The notes under the pieces: generated by a model
Seen by the model: the letters and a program-made list of their open reading frames with translations, nothing else
The model's database searches: none
What the model was told of the DNA's origin: nothing
Assembly (NCBI GenBank): GCA_025464995.1
Contig: JAODMO010000007.1
Span: forward strand, 1-64,000
Length of the DNA stretch: 64,000 nucleotides
Source of the DNA: Microbacteriaceae bacterium
Lineage (GTDB): Bacteria; Actinomycetota; Actinomycetes; Actinomycetales; Microbacteriaceae
Direction of reading: 5' to 3'
Position numbers and translations under genes: made by a program
Shown: piece by piece, positions 33,761-42,929 of the stretch
Layout of the letters: each line of letters starts with the position of its first letter
How positions within the stretch are numbered: position 1 is the first letter of the stretch

Positions 33761-35985
33761 CCGGCGACCACCCTCGAATCCCCTTGCGCGTAGGCCGCGT
33801 CGCTGGCGCCGGCGTAGACGCCCCTGAGCGTCGCAGCCATGGCCTGGATGGTGAACCGGCTCGCGACCGTCTCGCGCGAGCGGTCGGGCCGAGCTTCGCC
33901 CGGCACCGAATCGAGGGCCTCGAGGCCCATCGCGTCGAGGGCGTCGCTCATGGCGGCGGCCAACAGGGCGGGGTCGGACGGGCGGGTGAGGAAGCCCGTG
34001 TCGCCCTGTTCTATGTAGGTGGCCGGGCCGCCGCCCGCCGGAGCGACCACGAGCAGCCCCGCCGCCATCGCCTCGAGGATCGCGATGCCGAACTCCTCCT
34101 TGAGGCTGCCGCAGACGTAGACACCGCCGGGCGCGGCGAGCCCGGGCACGCCGAATCGCGCCGCAGCGACCCAACGGGCCACCTCGTCGTTGGGGCGGTG
34201 ACCGGGCATGAGCAGCCCCGCCGCGGCGGCCTCGGCGCGCGGCACGGTGCGGTCGATGCGGTCGAACTGCTCGCGCTCGTCGGCCGTCGGGCTCTCGAGG
34301 TCGCCGCCGACCAGCAGCAGGTTGGCGCGCCGCTGGAGCGGACCGTCGGCCCACGCGGAGACGACCGTCGCCATGCCCTTGACGCGGTGCATGCGCCCGA
34401 CGGAGACGATGAGCGGCAGGTCTCGACGCTCGGCGGGCAGGTCGGCGAGAAGGGAGCGCAGCGAGTCGAGCGCGGGGGACGCCGGCCCTCCGGCGGCGTG
34501 CACGGCCGCTTCGTCGACGGCACGGTCGACCACCTCGAGGTCGATGCCCTCGGGCACCACCGAATGCCGCTCCGGGTGGGCGGTGATGTCGATGCCCACG
34601 AGCTCACGCATGTCGGCCTCCAGGTTGGGGCGCGGGAAGAGCACGGTGTGGGCGGCGTCGGCCGCGAGGCGCTGCACGAGTCGGGTGCGGAACCAGTAGT
34701 GCTCGCGTTCGTCGATGTCGCCGAAGTTCGACCGGGAGAGGTCGCCGGCGGCATCGAGGGCGCGGATGATGGCGTGCGGGTCGGGCGCGACGGTGAACAC
34801 GACCGGCACGCCGAGGTCGCGCGCGACGTTCGCGGCGGCGAGGCTGCCGACATCCGCCATGCGCAGGTGGATCACGTCGACCGTGCCCGCCGCTCGGAGC
34901 ACTCGGCGGATGCCGCGTTCCGCCGCGACACGCAGCTGCCAGGCGTCTGGAGCGGCGACCGGGTCGCTGAGCAGCGGCACCGACGCGTACGCGTGGCCGT
35001 TCACGGTCGAGCCGACCGATGACAGACTCTCGAAGGCGGCCGCCGCGCTGCCGCGGGAGAGGGTGATGACGCGTTGCACGAGGTCCGCCTCGGCGGCATC
35101 CACGGGGCCGCGGTCCGCGGCGAGCGCGTCACCGAGGCGCACGAGCAGGGTCGCGATCCCGCCGTTGTCACCCGTGCCGGCACGGGTCAGTTCGGGGTCG
35201 ATGTCGGCATGGAGGAAGAGCTGGGCGACGGTGAGGCCGGTCTGCCATGGCGCGCGCACGACGGTGCCCGCCGTGAGGTCGACGAGCGCGAGTCGTGCCG
35301 CGTCGGCGACGAACCCCCGGCCGGCCGCGAGGCGGTTCACGAGGTCGACGCTGCGCTCGTCGCCCGAGCGGTCGCCGAGGCCCGCGACCGCCGCGACACG
35401 CGCGGCGTCGGTCTCGGCCTCGTCGCCCGCGACGCGGAGGAGGGCGGCGGTGGCGATTCGGCCGCGGGCCACACCGAGGCTCTCGACGATGCGCGCGCGG
35501 GCGTCCGGCCCAGTCACGCCGACGAGGGCGCTCCCCAGGCCGATCGCGATCTGGTCGGGGGCGGACGACGCCCACTGCTGCAGTGTGCGTTGCGCGAGCA
35601 TCCCGCTGAATCCGCCGTCGGCGACGAGGGAGATGAGGCGGGCGATCGTGCCGAACTGCGGCAGCCGGGCCGACAGCGCCCACGCGGCGTGCTGACGGAG
35701 GTAGCCGCGGTCGTTCGACAGCAGCGCCGAGAGCACCTCGTCGGCTGACTCGTCGATCACCTGGGCGAGGGCATGCACCGCGGCGATCGCGGTGAGCTGG
35801 TCGTCGCCGTCCAGGGTCGCCGCGAGCACCTGCACGGTGCGCGCACCGCCGTTGCGGCTCGCGACGAACGCGAGTTCGTCGGCGACCCTCATCGCGTCGA
35901 CGATGTGGTGCGTCGCACGCAGTTCGTCGAGAGAGGTCTGGATGCCCACAAGCGCACTCCCGTTCTGGTTGGCCCGCATGATCAT
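33757..35985 (-). CDS. HEAT-like repeat domain fused to a GT4-type glycosyltransferase
   Basis: The 742-residue protein has two parts. Residues ~1-320 are Ala/Leu-rich helical repeats of HEAT type (e.g. QLTAIAAVHALAQVIDESAD, LRQHAAWALSARL, ARVAAVAGLGDRS). Residues ~330-742 are a GT-B glycosyltransferase with DVIHLRMADVGSLAAANVA, LPLIVSVGRMHRVKG, LLLVGGDLESP and the GT4 acidic motif KEEFGIAILEAMAAG. No signal peptide. ATG 35985 (or 35979) is preferred, as the upstream 65 codons are Arg-rich and unlike protein. It may build a surface or lipid-linked glycan with the coupled GT1. Confidence 0.82.
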   Translation of the reverse strand: MIMRANQNGSALVGIQTSLDELRATHHIVDAMRVADELAFVASRNGGARTVQVLAATLDGDDQLTAIAAVHALAQVIDESADEVLSALLSNDRGYLRQHAAWALSARLPQFGTIARLISLVADGGFSGMLAQRTLQQWASSAPDQIAIGLGSALVGVTGPDARARIVESLGVARGRIATAALLRVAGDEAETDAARVAAVAGLGDRSGDERSVDLVNRLAAGRGFVADAARLALVDLTAGTVVRAPWQTGLTVAQLFLHADIDPELTRAGTGDNGGIATLLVRLGDALAADRGPVDAAEADLVQRVITLSRGSAAAAFESLSSVGSTVNGHAYASVPLLSDPVAAPDAWQLRVAAERGIRRVLRAAGTVDVIHLRMADVGSLAAANVARDLGVPVVFTVAPDPHAIIRALDAAGDLSRSNFGDIDEREHYWFRTRLVQRLAADAAHTVLFPRPNLEADMRELVGIDITAHPERHSVVPEGIDLEVVDRAVDEAAVHAAGGPASPALDSLRSLLADLPAERRDLPLIVSVGRMHRVKGMATVVSAWADGPLQRRANLLLVGGDLESPTADEREQFDRIDRTVPRAEAAAAGLLMPGHRPNDEVARWVAAARFGVPGLAAPGGVYVCGSLKEEFGIAILEAMAAGLLVVAPAGGGPATYIEQGDTGFLTRPSDPALLAAAMSDALDAMGLEALDSVPGEARPDRSRETVASRFTIQAMAATLRGVYAGASDAAYAQGDSRVVAG

Positions 35986-36052
35986 GGTCGGAGAGCCTGA
36001 CGGGCGTGTGGCCTTGCTTCGTCCAGGTTGCGAACGGGCGATGACCTCCCGA

Positions 36053-36481
36053 TCAACCCTGCTCTGACTCGTCCTGCGTCTCCGTGTTGTCCTTGTTCGG
36101 AGCGGACGGCGAATTCGGATTGGTCCGGTCGCCGCCTCCCTGGCGTCCGGGGCGCTCGCCATTGTCGCCGGGTCCGCCACCGGGCATGCCCGCCTGGTGG
36201 TTTCCGCCGTTGTCTCCGCTGGGCAACGCTATGCCGAGCGCGACACCGCCGCCGAAGATCATGGCGATGGCGAGCACGCCGCCCGCGATGATCGCGGCGA
36301 GCGGCCCGCGGGAGAGCCGTCGTCGCGCAGGGGGTGCGGCGGCCGGTGCCGTGGTGGGCGGGGTCTCCGCCGCGGCGGGCGCCGCGGTTCCCGGTGCTTC
36401 GGAGATGACCGGAGTCGTGGCGGCGGCGGCCTGCGGCTCGGTGTCGTCGGGTTCGGGGGCTGCGGGTGTCGTTGTCGTCAT
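36053..36481 (-). CDS. Low-complexity single-pass membrane protein, 142 aa
   Basis: The Ala/Pro/Thr-rich N-terminal ~55 residues precede a basic stop (ARRRLSRGP) and one transmembrane helix (LAAIIAGGVLAIAMIFGGGVALGIAL, ~residues 60-86). A Gly/Asn/Asp-rich external tail follows. Composition and topology resemble envelope-anchored linkers. No family or function is recognised. It lies 67 nt upstream of the HEAT-glycosyltransferase on the same strand. Confidence 0.6.
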   Translation of the reverse strand: MTTTTPAAPEPDDTEPQAAAATTPVISEAPGTAAPAAAETPPTTAPAAAPPARRRLSRGPLAAIIAGGVLAIAMIFGGGVALGIALPSGDNGGNHQAGMPGGGPGDNGERPGRQGGGDRTNPNSPSAPNKDNTETQDESEQG

Positions 36482-36571
36482 GGCGCAACGATGATCTCGC
36501 CGGCTATGCGCGCGCTATGCGCCCGACCCCAACCGGCTGGGAACCGGGCTGGCCGGCACGGCACCCGCCGA

Positions 36572-37396
36572 TCAGGCGCCCAACTCGACGGCTCGGGCGA
36601 GCGCCGCCGCCGCGGTGCGGTCGAAGACGTTCTTGAGGTCGGCGCGTTCGAGCTCGGCGATGGCCCGCTCGGTCGTGCCCTTGGGGCTCGTCACCTGAAT
36701 GCGCAGCTCCGTGGGCGACGACGTGGACGATTCGAGCAGGCGGGCCGCCCCGATGAAGGTGCCCTCGACCATCGTGGCCGCCTGCTCGGGCGTGAAGCCG
36801 AGGTCGATGGCGGTACGAGTGAGTTCCTCGATGAGGAAGAAGACGTAGGCCGGCCCGGAACCCGAGATCGTCGACAACGCGTTGATCTGGCTCTCGGGGA
36901 TGACGAGCACCGAGCCGACGGTCTCGAACAGCGTCGTCACGAGTTGGAGCTGCTCGTCGGTCGAGCGCGTTCCCGCGGCGAGTCCCGTGACTCCCCGCCC
37001 GACCACCGACGGGGTGTTCGGCATCGAGCGCAGCACGGCGGCCGGCACGAGCGCCTCCATGGTCTCGATCGTGACGCCGGCGGCGACGCTCACCACGATG
37101 GCATCGGGCTCGAGGCTGTCGGCCACCTCTCGCAGCAGGTCGGCGACCATCGCGGGCTTGACGCCGATCAGCACGATGCGAGCGCCGCGCACCGCGGTGC
37201 GGTTCGCGTCGGGGTCGGTCTCTGTGGCGAGGGAGGTGACGCGATCGGAGGCGAGCGGCGCCGCCTTCGCCGTCGAGCGATTCGTCACACGGATGCCACC
37301 CTCGACCTCGACCTTCGGTGCGAGCAGCCCGCTGAGGATGGCCCCTCCCATCGATCCGGTTCCGAGGATGGCGATGGTGGGGAGAGTGACGGTCAT
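36572..37396 (-). CDS. proC: Pyrroline-5-carboxylate reductase
   Basis: The 274-residue enzyme makes proline from P5C with NAD(P)H. The N-terminal Rossmann motif ILGTGSMGGAILSGL, IGVKPAMVADLL, SVAAGVTIETME, RSMPNTPSVVGRGVTGL and the C-terminal signature SGSGPAYVFFLIEEL are all present. The ATG is leaderless-type (TAGAAT, 6 nt), and its -10 overlaps the -10 of the divergent CDF transporter gene. Confidence 0.95.
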   Translation of the reverse strand: MTVTLPTIAILGTGSMGGAILSGLLAPKVEVEGGIRVTNRSTAKAAPLASDRVTSLATETDPDANRTAVRGARIVLIGVKPAMVADLLREVADSLEPDAIVVSVAAGVTIETMEALVPAAVLRSMPNTPSVVGRGVTGLAAGTRSTDEQLQLVTTLFETVGSVLVIPESQINALSTISGSGPAYVFFLIEELTRTAIDLGFTPEQAATMVEGTFIGAARLLESSTSSPTELRIQVTSPKGTTERAIAELERADLKNVFDRTAAAALARAVELGA

Positions 37397-37418
37397 AGGA
37401 GCATTCTAGGATTGAGCC
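37397..37418. promoter_or_regulatory. Overlapping divergent leaderless promoters (proC / CDF transporter)
   Basis: ATTCTAGGAT at 37403-37412 contains minus-strand TAGAAT (37403-37408) and plus-strand TAGGAT (37407-37412), which share the central TA. Each lies exactly 6 nt before its start codon, at 37396 and 37419. Confidence 0.6.
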
Positions 37419-38381
37419 ATGAGCACATCCGGTGGGAACAAGGCAATAGTCGCGGCGTTGCTCGCGAATCTGGGAATCGCGATTACCAAGTTCATCGCCT
37501 TCGCCTTCTCCGGCTCGAGCTCGATGCTCGCCGAGGGAGTCCACTCGCTCGCCGACACAGGCAACCAGGGGTTGCTCCTCCTCGGTGGACGGAAGGCGAA
37601 GAGAAAGGCCACCGCAGACCACCCGTTCGGCTTCGGCCGCGAACGCTACGTCTACGCGTTCGTCGTCTCCATCATCCTGTTCTCCATCGGTGGCGTGTTC
37701 TCGATCTACGAGGGCATCGAGAAGGTGCAGCACCCGCACGAGCTGGAGAACGCGTGGCTGCCGATCGTGGTGCTGCTCGTCGCGATCGCGCTCGAGAGCT
37801 TCTCCTTCCGCACCGCGATCAGGGAGTCGAACCACGTGCGCGGCAAGCAGGGGTGGGTGGAGTTCATCCGCCGCGCGAAGGCGCCCGAGCTGCCCGTCGT
37901 GCTTCTCGAGGATTTCGCCGCGCTCATCGGCCTCGTGCTCGCGCTGCTCGGCGTCGGTCTCACCATCATCACCGACAACTCACTGTTCGACGCCCTTGGC
38001 ACTCTCGCGATCGGCGTGCTGCTCGTGCTCGTCGCGATCGTGCTCGGCATCGAGACCAAGAGCCTCCTCGTCGGTGAGGGCGCGTCATCCGACGACACCG
38101 AGGCGATCCGCACCGCGATAAACGCCAACCCGCAGGTCGAGGCGCTCATCCACATGAAGACGCTCTACCTCGGCCCCGACGAGCTCCTCGTCGGCGCGAA
38201 GGTCGCCTTCGCACGCAGTCGCAAGCTCGCGGATGTCGCGGCCGACATCAACGGGCTAGAGACGGCTATTCGCGCCGCCGTGCCGATCGCGCGCGTGATC
38301 TACATCGAGCCCGACGTCTACATCACCCCGAACGCCGCGAACCCGACGACCGACGCGATCGTGATCAAGGCCGCCGACTGA
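37419..38381 (+). CDS. Cation diffusion facilitator family transporter
   Basis: The 320-residue membrane protein should export divalent metals (Zn, Fe, Mn or similar) using proton antiport. Metal-site motifs of TM2 and TM5 are LAEGVHSLADTGNQ (HxxxD) and LLEDFAALIG, where the first site residue is Glu. The DHPFGFGRERYVYAF block and long intracellular segment place it near the SLC30A9-like branch. A cytoplasmic C-terminal domain (HMKTLYLGPDELLVGAKV) follows. It shares a promoter region with proC. Confidence 0.9.
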   Translation: MSTSGGNKAIVAALLANLGIAITKFIAFAFSGSSSMLAEGVHSLADTGNQGLLLLGGRKAKRKATADHPFGFGRERYVYAFVVSIILFSIGGVFSIYEGIEKVQHPHELENAWLPIVVLLVAIALESFSFRTAIRESNHVRGKQGWVEFIRRAKAPELPVVLLEDFAALIGLVLALLGVGLTIITDNSLFDALGTLAIGVLLVLVAIVLGIETKSLLVGEGASSDDTEAIRTAINANPQVEALIHMKTLYLGPDELLVGAKVAFARSRKLADVAADINGLETAIRAAVPIARVIYIEPDVYITPNAANPTTDAIVIKAAD

Positions 38382-38442
38382 GCGTCTCGCCTATCTCGGT
38401 CAGGCTGGGCGACGTCGCGCACGCCGAGGCCCGAGCTCAGCC

Positions 38443-38479
38443 CTGAGGTTCGAACGACCGTGCCACTGTCAAACCTCAG
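38443..38479. terminator. Possible hairpin terminator
   Basis: CTGAGGTT (38443-38450) pairs with AACCTCAG (38472-38479) between convergent genes. The loop is 21 nt and there is no T run, so this is a weak call. Confidence 0.4.
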
Positions 38480-38498
38480 CCGCTCAGCGCACTCGGCC

Positions 38499-38963
<465 letters not shown>

Positions 38964-39022
38964 TCAGATCGAGCCTAGGTGACTTGTGGATGATGCCGCC
39001 GATCCCGAGCGCACCGCTGAAG

Positions 39023-39034
39023 TAGATTGGGCTC
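39023..39034 (+). promoter_or_regulatory. Leaderless promoter -10 of upp
   Basis: TAGATT at 39023-39028 lies 6 nt before ATG 39035. Confidence 0.5.
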
Positions 39035-39670
39035 ATGCGAGTTCACGTTGCCGACCATCCGCTCATCACGCACAAGCTCACCGTGCTGCGCGACAAGAAC
39101 ACCCCGTCGCCGACGTTCCGCGCCCTGGCCGAGGAGCTGATGACACTGCTCGCCTACGAGGCGACACGCAACGTGCGCACCGAGGTCGTGACCGTGCAGA
39201 CCCCCGTCGCAGCGGCGCAGGGCCTGACCATCGGCTCGCCGCGCCCGCTCGTCGTGCCGATCCTGCGCGCGGGTCTCGGAATGCTCGAGGGCATGGTCAA
39301 ACTGGTTCCCACGGCCGAGGTCGGCTTCCTCGGGATGGTGCGCGACGAGGAGACCCTCCAGCCGACGACCTACGCCGAGCGCCTGCCCGACGACCTCTCC
39401 GGCCGCCAGTGCTTCGTGCTCGACCCCATGCTCGCGACCGGCGGATCACTCATCGCCGCGATCGACTTCCTCTTCGCCCGGGGAGCCGTCGACGTCACCG
39501 CCGTCTGCCTCATCGCCGCTCCGGAGGGCCTCGCGGCCGTGGAGAAGGCCATGGCGGGCCGCGGCGACGTGACGGTCGTGCTGGGCGCCGTCGACGAGAA
39601 GCTCGACGAGCTGGGGTACATCGTGCCGGGCCTCGGCGATGCGGGCGACCGCCTCTACGGACTGGTCTGA
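39035..39670 (+). CDS. upp: Uracil phosphoribosyltransferase
   Basis: The 211-residue salvage enzyme forms UMP from uracil and PRPP. Family motifs are [36 protein letters not shown], the PRPP-binding loop [17 protein letters not shown] and the C-terminal [15 protein letters not shown]. The length is standard. It is a single gene with a leaderless-type start. Confidence 0.95.
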   Translation: MRVHVADHPLITHKLTVLRDKNTPSPTFRALAEELMTLLAYEATRNVRTEVVTVQTPVAAAQGLTIGSPRPLVVPILRAGLGMLEGMVKLVPTAEVGFLGMVRDEETLQPTTYAERLPDDLSGRQCFVLDPMLATGGSLIAAIDFLFARGAVDVTAVCLIAAPEGLAAVEKAMAGRGDVTVVLGAVDEKLDELGYIVPGLGDAGDRLYGLV

Positions 39671-39757
39671 ATCCCCAGCCCACGTTGAGCAAATGGGGCG
39701 TACCGTCGGCAGTGACGTGTTCGAGAGGACACTGATCCGTTCGAGAGGTCGATCGTC

Positions 39758-40822
39758 GTGAACAGAACAATCCAGCGCTGGATTCCCGCCGCAGTCGTTC
39801 CCGCCGTCATCGTGATCGCGGCGGTGGCCGTGCCGGCCGGTGCCAGCGCCTCACCCGCGCTGCCCGAGATGACGGCGCACCAGCTGCTCGAACTCGTCGC
39901 GTCGAGCGACGACGCCGTCTACTCCGGCACCGTAGAGCAGAACTCGGCGCTCGGCCTTCCCGACGTGTCGGCTTTCGGGTCGGCGGCCCGAGACTCCGGT
40001 TCGGCCGCAGGCGCGCTCGAGCTCCTCACGGGCTCGCACACCGCGAAGGTCTCCGTGGGCGGCCCCACCACACAGCGCGTGCAACTGCTCGAGGGCTTCG
40101 CCGAGCGCAATGTCATCCGCAACGGCGACAGCGTCTGGCTCTACGACTCGAACGCCAAGACGGCGACCCACATCACCGCGACGGCGCCCGCCGACCTTCC
40201 CGAGGCTCCCGACGTCACGCCGGCCGATGCCGCGGAGCGACTGCTCGCCGCCGTCGAGCCATCCACCACCATCGACGTGATCGACACCGCGAGGGTCGCC
40301 GGGCGCGACGCCTACCAGCTGCGCCTCACGCCCGACGACCCCGGCACCCTGGTCGGCGCCGTCGTGCTGAGCGTCGACGCGAAGACCGGCCTGCCGCTCG
40401 GCGCGAGCATCAGCGCGAAGGGCCAGAAGCAGGCCGCGTTCTCCGTCGCCTTCAGCGACATCAGTTTCGCCGCCCCCGAGGCCTCGCTCTTCGACTTCAC
40501 ACCGCCGAGCGACGCGACGGTCACCGAGAAGTCGATCGACGCGAGCAAGACGACCGTGAGGGCACCGGATGTCGCGGCTCCCACCGGGCCGGACCCGACG
40601 CTCATCGGCGACGGCTGGGACGCGATAGTCGTCGTGCCGGCGGGTGCAGCCACGGCCACGAAGGCCGATGGCACCGCCGCTGTGCTCGACCGGTTGACGA
40701 CCAAGATCCACGGCGGCCGTGCGCTCAGCACGAGCCTCGTGTCGGTGTTCATCGCCGACGACGGTCGCGTGCTGGTCGGTGCTGTCAGCACCGAGCTGCT
40801 CCAGGCCGCCGCCGCGCAGTGA
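39758..40822 (+). CDS. LolA/RseB-like exported protein
   Basis: The 354-residue protein has a signal-like N terminus (IPAAVVPAVIVIAAVAVPAGASA) and a lipoprotein-carrier-like beta domain: SSDDAVYSGTVEQNSALGLP, LLEGFAERNVIRNGDSVWLYDSNAKTA-type segment and AYQLRLTPDDPGTLV. Such domains bind lipids or act as sigma/anti-sigma sensors. It is followed by a coupled ABC ATPase (GTGA overlap), suggesting an accessory role in export. GAGAGG lies ~11 nt before the GTG. Confidence 0.78.
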   Translation: MNRTIQRWIPAAVVPAVIVIAAVAVPAGASASPALPEMTAHQLLELVASSDDAVYSGTVEQNSALGLPDVSAFGSAARDSGSAAGALELLTGSHTAKVSVGGPTTQRVQLLEGFAERNVIRNGDSVWLYDSNAKTATHITATAPADLPEAPDVTPADAAERLLAAVEPSTTIDVIDTARVAGRDAYQLRLTPDDPGTLVGAVVLSVDAKTGLPLGASISAKGQKQAAFSVAFSDISFAAPEASLFDFTPPSDATVTEKSIDASKTTVRAPDVAAPTGPDPTLIGDGWDAIVVVPAGAATATKADGTAAVLDRLTTKIHGGRALSTSLVSVFIADDGRVLVGAVSTELLQAAAAQ

Positions 40823-41772
40823 CGCCAGGAGGTCTCGCGATCGAGACCGAGGCCCTGACCAAGCGGTTCGGGCGCCAGACTGCTGTCGACGGCCTGAGCC
40901 TCGCCGTTCCGGGCGGCTCCGTCTTCGGATTCCTCGGCCCCAATGGATCGGGCAAGACGACGACCATCCGGATGCTGCTGGGACTCGCCTCGGCGACCAC
41001 CGGTCGGATCCGCGTGCTCGACCTCGACATGCCGGATGCCTCCGCCGAGGTTCTGCCCCGCGTCGGCGCCCTCGTCGAGGGCCCCGCGTTCTACCCCTTC
41101 CTGTCGGGCCGCGACAACCTCCGCCGCTTCGATACGGCGAACCGGCACGCGGCATCCGCCACTCGCGCCGCCCGCGTCGACGACGCCCTCGATCGCGTCG
41201 GTCTGGGGCACGCGGCCGGAAAGGCGGCGCACGCCTACTCGCTCGGCATGAAGCAGCGGCTCGGCCTCGCCAACGCGCTGCTCACCCCGCGCGACCTGCT
41301 CGTGCTCGACGAGCCGACCAACGGCCTCGACCCGCAGGGAACGCGTGAGGTGCGCTCGCTCATCCGGTCGCTCGCCGAAGAGGGCACCACCATCTTCCTG
41401 TCGAGCCACCTGCTCACCGAGGTGGAGCAGGTCTGCACGCACGTCGCCGTGATGAGCACCGGTCGCCTGGTCGCGCAAGGCTCGCTCGACGATCTGCGCG
41501 CGCAGGGCACGACGCGAATCGTGGTGACGACGCCCGATCCGGCCGATGCTCGACGCACCCTGGCCGCGCTCGGGCTCTCGCCCGACGCAGGGCCGGACGC
41601 CGCGCACGGCGACGTGCTGGTTGCCGACCTCGTCGCGGGGTTGCTGCCCGAGACCGTGACGGAGACGCTCGTGCGTGATGGTGTGCGGGTGCGCGGACTC
41701 GCCGTCGAGAGCCCGTCGCTCGAAGACCGCTTCGTGGCGCTCACCGGGGAGGGATTCGATGTCGCCGGATGA
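40819..41772 (+). CDS. ABC transporter ATP-binding protein
   Basis: The 317-residue ATPase has Walker A GPNGSGKT (residues 40-47), signature YSLGMKQRL and Walker B LLVLDEPTNGLDP, with the CcmA/NatA-type C-terminal extension ending in SLEDRFVALTGE. It powers the membrane protein encoded next. The GTG overlaps the LolA-like stop by 4 nt, and the gene overlaps the permease by 14 nt. The substrate is unknown; this type commonly exports drugs, peptides or sodium. Confidence 0.92.
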   Translation: MTPGGLAIETEALTKRFGRQTAVDGLSLAVPGGSVFGFLGPNGSGKTTTIRMLLGLASATTGRIRVLDLDMPDASAEVLPRVGALVEGPAFYPFLSGRDNLRRFDTANRHAASATRAARVDDALDRVGLGHAAGKAAHAYSLGMKQRLGLANALLTPRDLLVLDEPTNGLDPQGTREVRSLIRSLAEEGTTIFLSSHLLTEVEQVCTHVAVMSTGRLVAQGSLDDLRAQGTTRIVVTTPDPADARRTLAALGLSPDAGPDAAHGDVLVADLVAGLLPETVTETLVRDGVRVRGLAVESPSLEDRFVALTGEGFDVAG

Positions 41773-42613
41773 TGCCGGGGGCGCCGGCGCGCGCTCCCCG
41801 GGTCTCGCGCTGCTCGGTTCCGAACTCTCGGTGTTGTTCCGACGCCGACGGACGTGGGCGCTGCTCGGGGCCCTCGCCGCCGTGCCCGTGCTCATCGCCA
41901 TCGCGGTGCGCCTCTCCTCGGAACCGAACAGCCCCGGCGACGGCCCACCCTTCCTCGACAGCATCACCCAGAACGGTCTTTTCGTCGCGGTGACCGGGCT
42001 CGTCGTGTCGGTGCCGCTCTTCTTGCCCCTCACGGTCGGCGTCGTCGCGGGAGACACGATCGCGGGCGAGGCGAACCTCGGAACCCTGCGGTACCTCCTC
42101 GTCTCGCCGGCGGGCCGGATACGGCTCCTGCTCGTCAAGTACGCGGGGGCCGTCGTGTTCTGCGTCGTGGCGACCCTCGTCATGGTGGTCGCCGGGGTAT
42201 TGATCGGGGCCGCCCTTTTCCCCATCGGCCCTGTGACTCTCATCTCCGGCGACACGATCGGCGTGGGCGGCTTCGCGCTGCGAGCGCTGCTCGTCGCCGC
42301 CTACGTCAGCGTGTCGCTGTTGGGGTTGAGTGCGATCGGCCTGTTCATCTCGACGCTCACCACTGTGCCGGTCGGCGCGATGGCGGCCACCATCGTACTC
42401 TCGGCCGTCAGCCAGATACTGGGCGCCCTCCCACAACTCGAGGCGCTGCATCCGTGGCTCTTCAGCGACAACTGGCTCGGATTCGCCGACCTCATGCGTT
42501 CGCCCATCGGCTTCGAGACGTTCGGAGACAACATAGTGCTGCAGCTCGGCTACATCGCAGTCTTCGGCGCGCTCGCCTACGGGCGGTTCAGCACGAAAGA
42601 CGTGTTGAGCTGA
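41759..42613 (+). CDS. ABC transporter permease (ABC-2 type)
   Basis: The 284-residue membrane protein has about six helices, including WALLGALAAVPVLIAIAVRL, LFVAVTGLVVSVPLFLPLTVGVVAG, VVFCVVATLVMVVAGVLIGAAL and LLGLSAIGLFISTL. The DTIAGEANLGTLRYLLVSP block is typical of ABC-2 permeases. GGGGAGGG lies 6 nt before the ATG, inside the ATPase gene. It forms the exporter with the upstream ATPase. Confidence 0.9.
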   Translation: MSPDDAGGAGARSPGLALLGSELSVLFRRRRTWALLGALAAVPVLIAIAVRLSSEPNSPGDGPPFLDSITQNGLFVAVTGLVVSVPLFLPLTVGVVAGDTIAGEANLGTLRYLLVSPAGRIRLLLVKYAGAVVFCVVATLVMVVAGVLIGAALFPIGPVTLISGDTIGVGGFALRALLVAAYVSVSLLGLSAIGLFISTLTTVPVGAMAATIVLSAVSQILGALPQLEALHPWLFSDNWLGFADLMRSPIGFETFGDNIVLQLGYIAVFGALAYGRFSTKDVLS

Positions 42614-42632
42614 GGTCGAGACGGCGCCGAGC

Positions 42633-42660
42633 TTGACACATGGCGTCATCTTCCTAGATA
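42633..42660 (+). promoter_or_regulatory. Promoter with consensus -35, upstream of the Cys leader ORF
   Basis: TTGACA (42633-42638) is followed after 16 nt by TAGATA (42655-42660). Transcription would begin around 42667, only a few nt before the ATG at 42670. It is the clearest -35 element noticed in the window. Confidence 0.6.
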
Positions 42661-42669
42661 GTTGCCTCT

Positions 42670-42765
42670 ATGACTTTCCACGCGCGCTCCCTGTCTGGCC
42701 TTGCGGCTCGCGGGACCACCGGCATGATGCCGGCCAGCGCGATGTGTTGTCGAATGTGTGCCTAA
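42670..42765 (+). CDS. 31-residue leader peptide with a Cys-rich end
   Basis: The ORF starts within a few nt of the predicted transcription start and ends with ATG TGT TGT CGA ATG TGT GCC TAA (MCCRMCA). It contains Met-rich (GMMPASAM) and Cys-rich segments just before the stop, like actinobacterial cysteine leader peptides that couple ribosome stalling to downstream expression. It is followed by a hairpin and 165 nt of leader before the winged-helix gene. No function has been shown. Confidence 0.55.
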   Translation: MTFHARSLSGLAARGTTGMMPASAMCCRMCA

Positions 42766-42781
42766 CGGCCAACCCCTCGCC

Positions 42782-42815
42782 GAGTTCAGCTCTTCATCCT
42801 TGAGCGCCTGAACTC
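42782..42815 (+). promoter_or_regulatory. Leader hairpin after the Cys ORF
   Basis: GAGTTCAG (42782-42789) pairs perfectly with CTGAACTC (42808-42815), with an inner CTC/GAG pairing. It starts 17 nt after the leader ORF stop, close enough for a stalled or terminating ribosome to affect folding. No U run follows. Confidence 0.5.
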
Positions 42816-42929
42816 CCGGTTGTCTCCTTTCATTACGGAGCCTGCTGCATCGCACGACCCGCACTACCCAGAAGGAATCACACCCTCATCATTAGAGGCC
42901 CTTCACCCCTTTCAAGGATCTCCACGACC

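Noticed and set aside
36197-38077. Long plus-strand frame over proC and the CDF gene
   Set aside because: It crosses the proC/CDF promoter region and reads the CDF gene out of frame; not coding.
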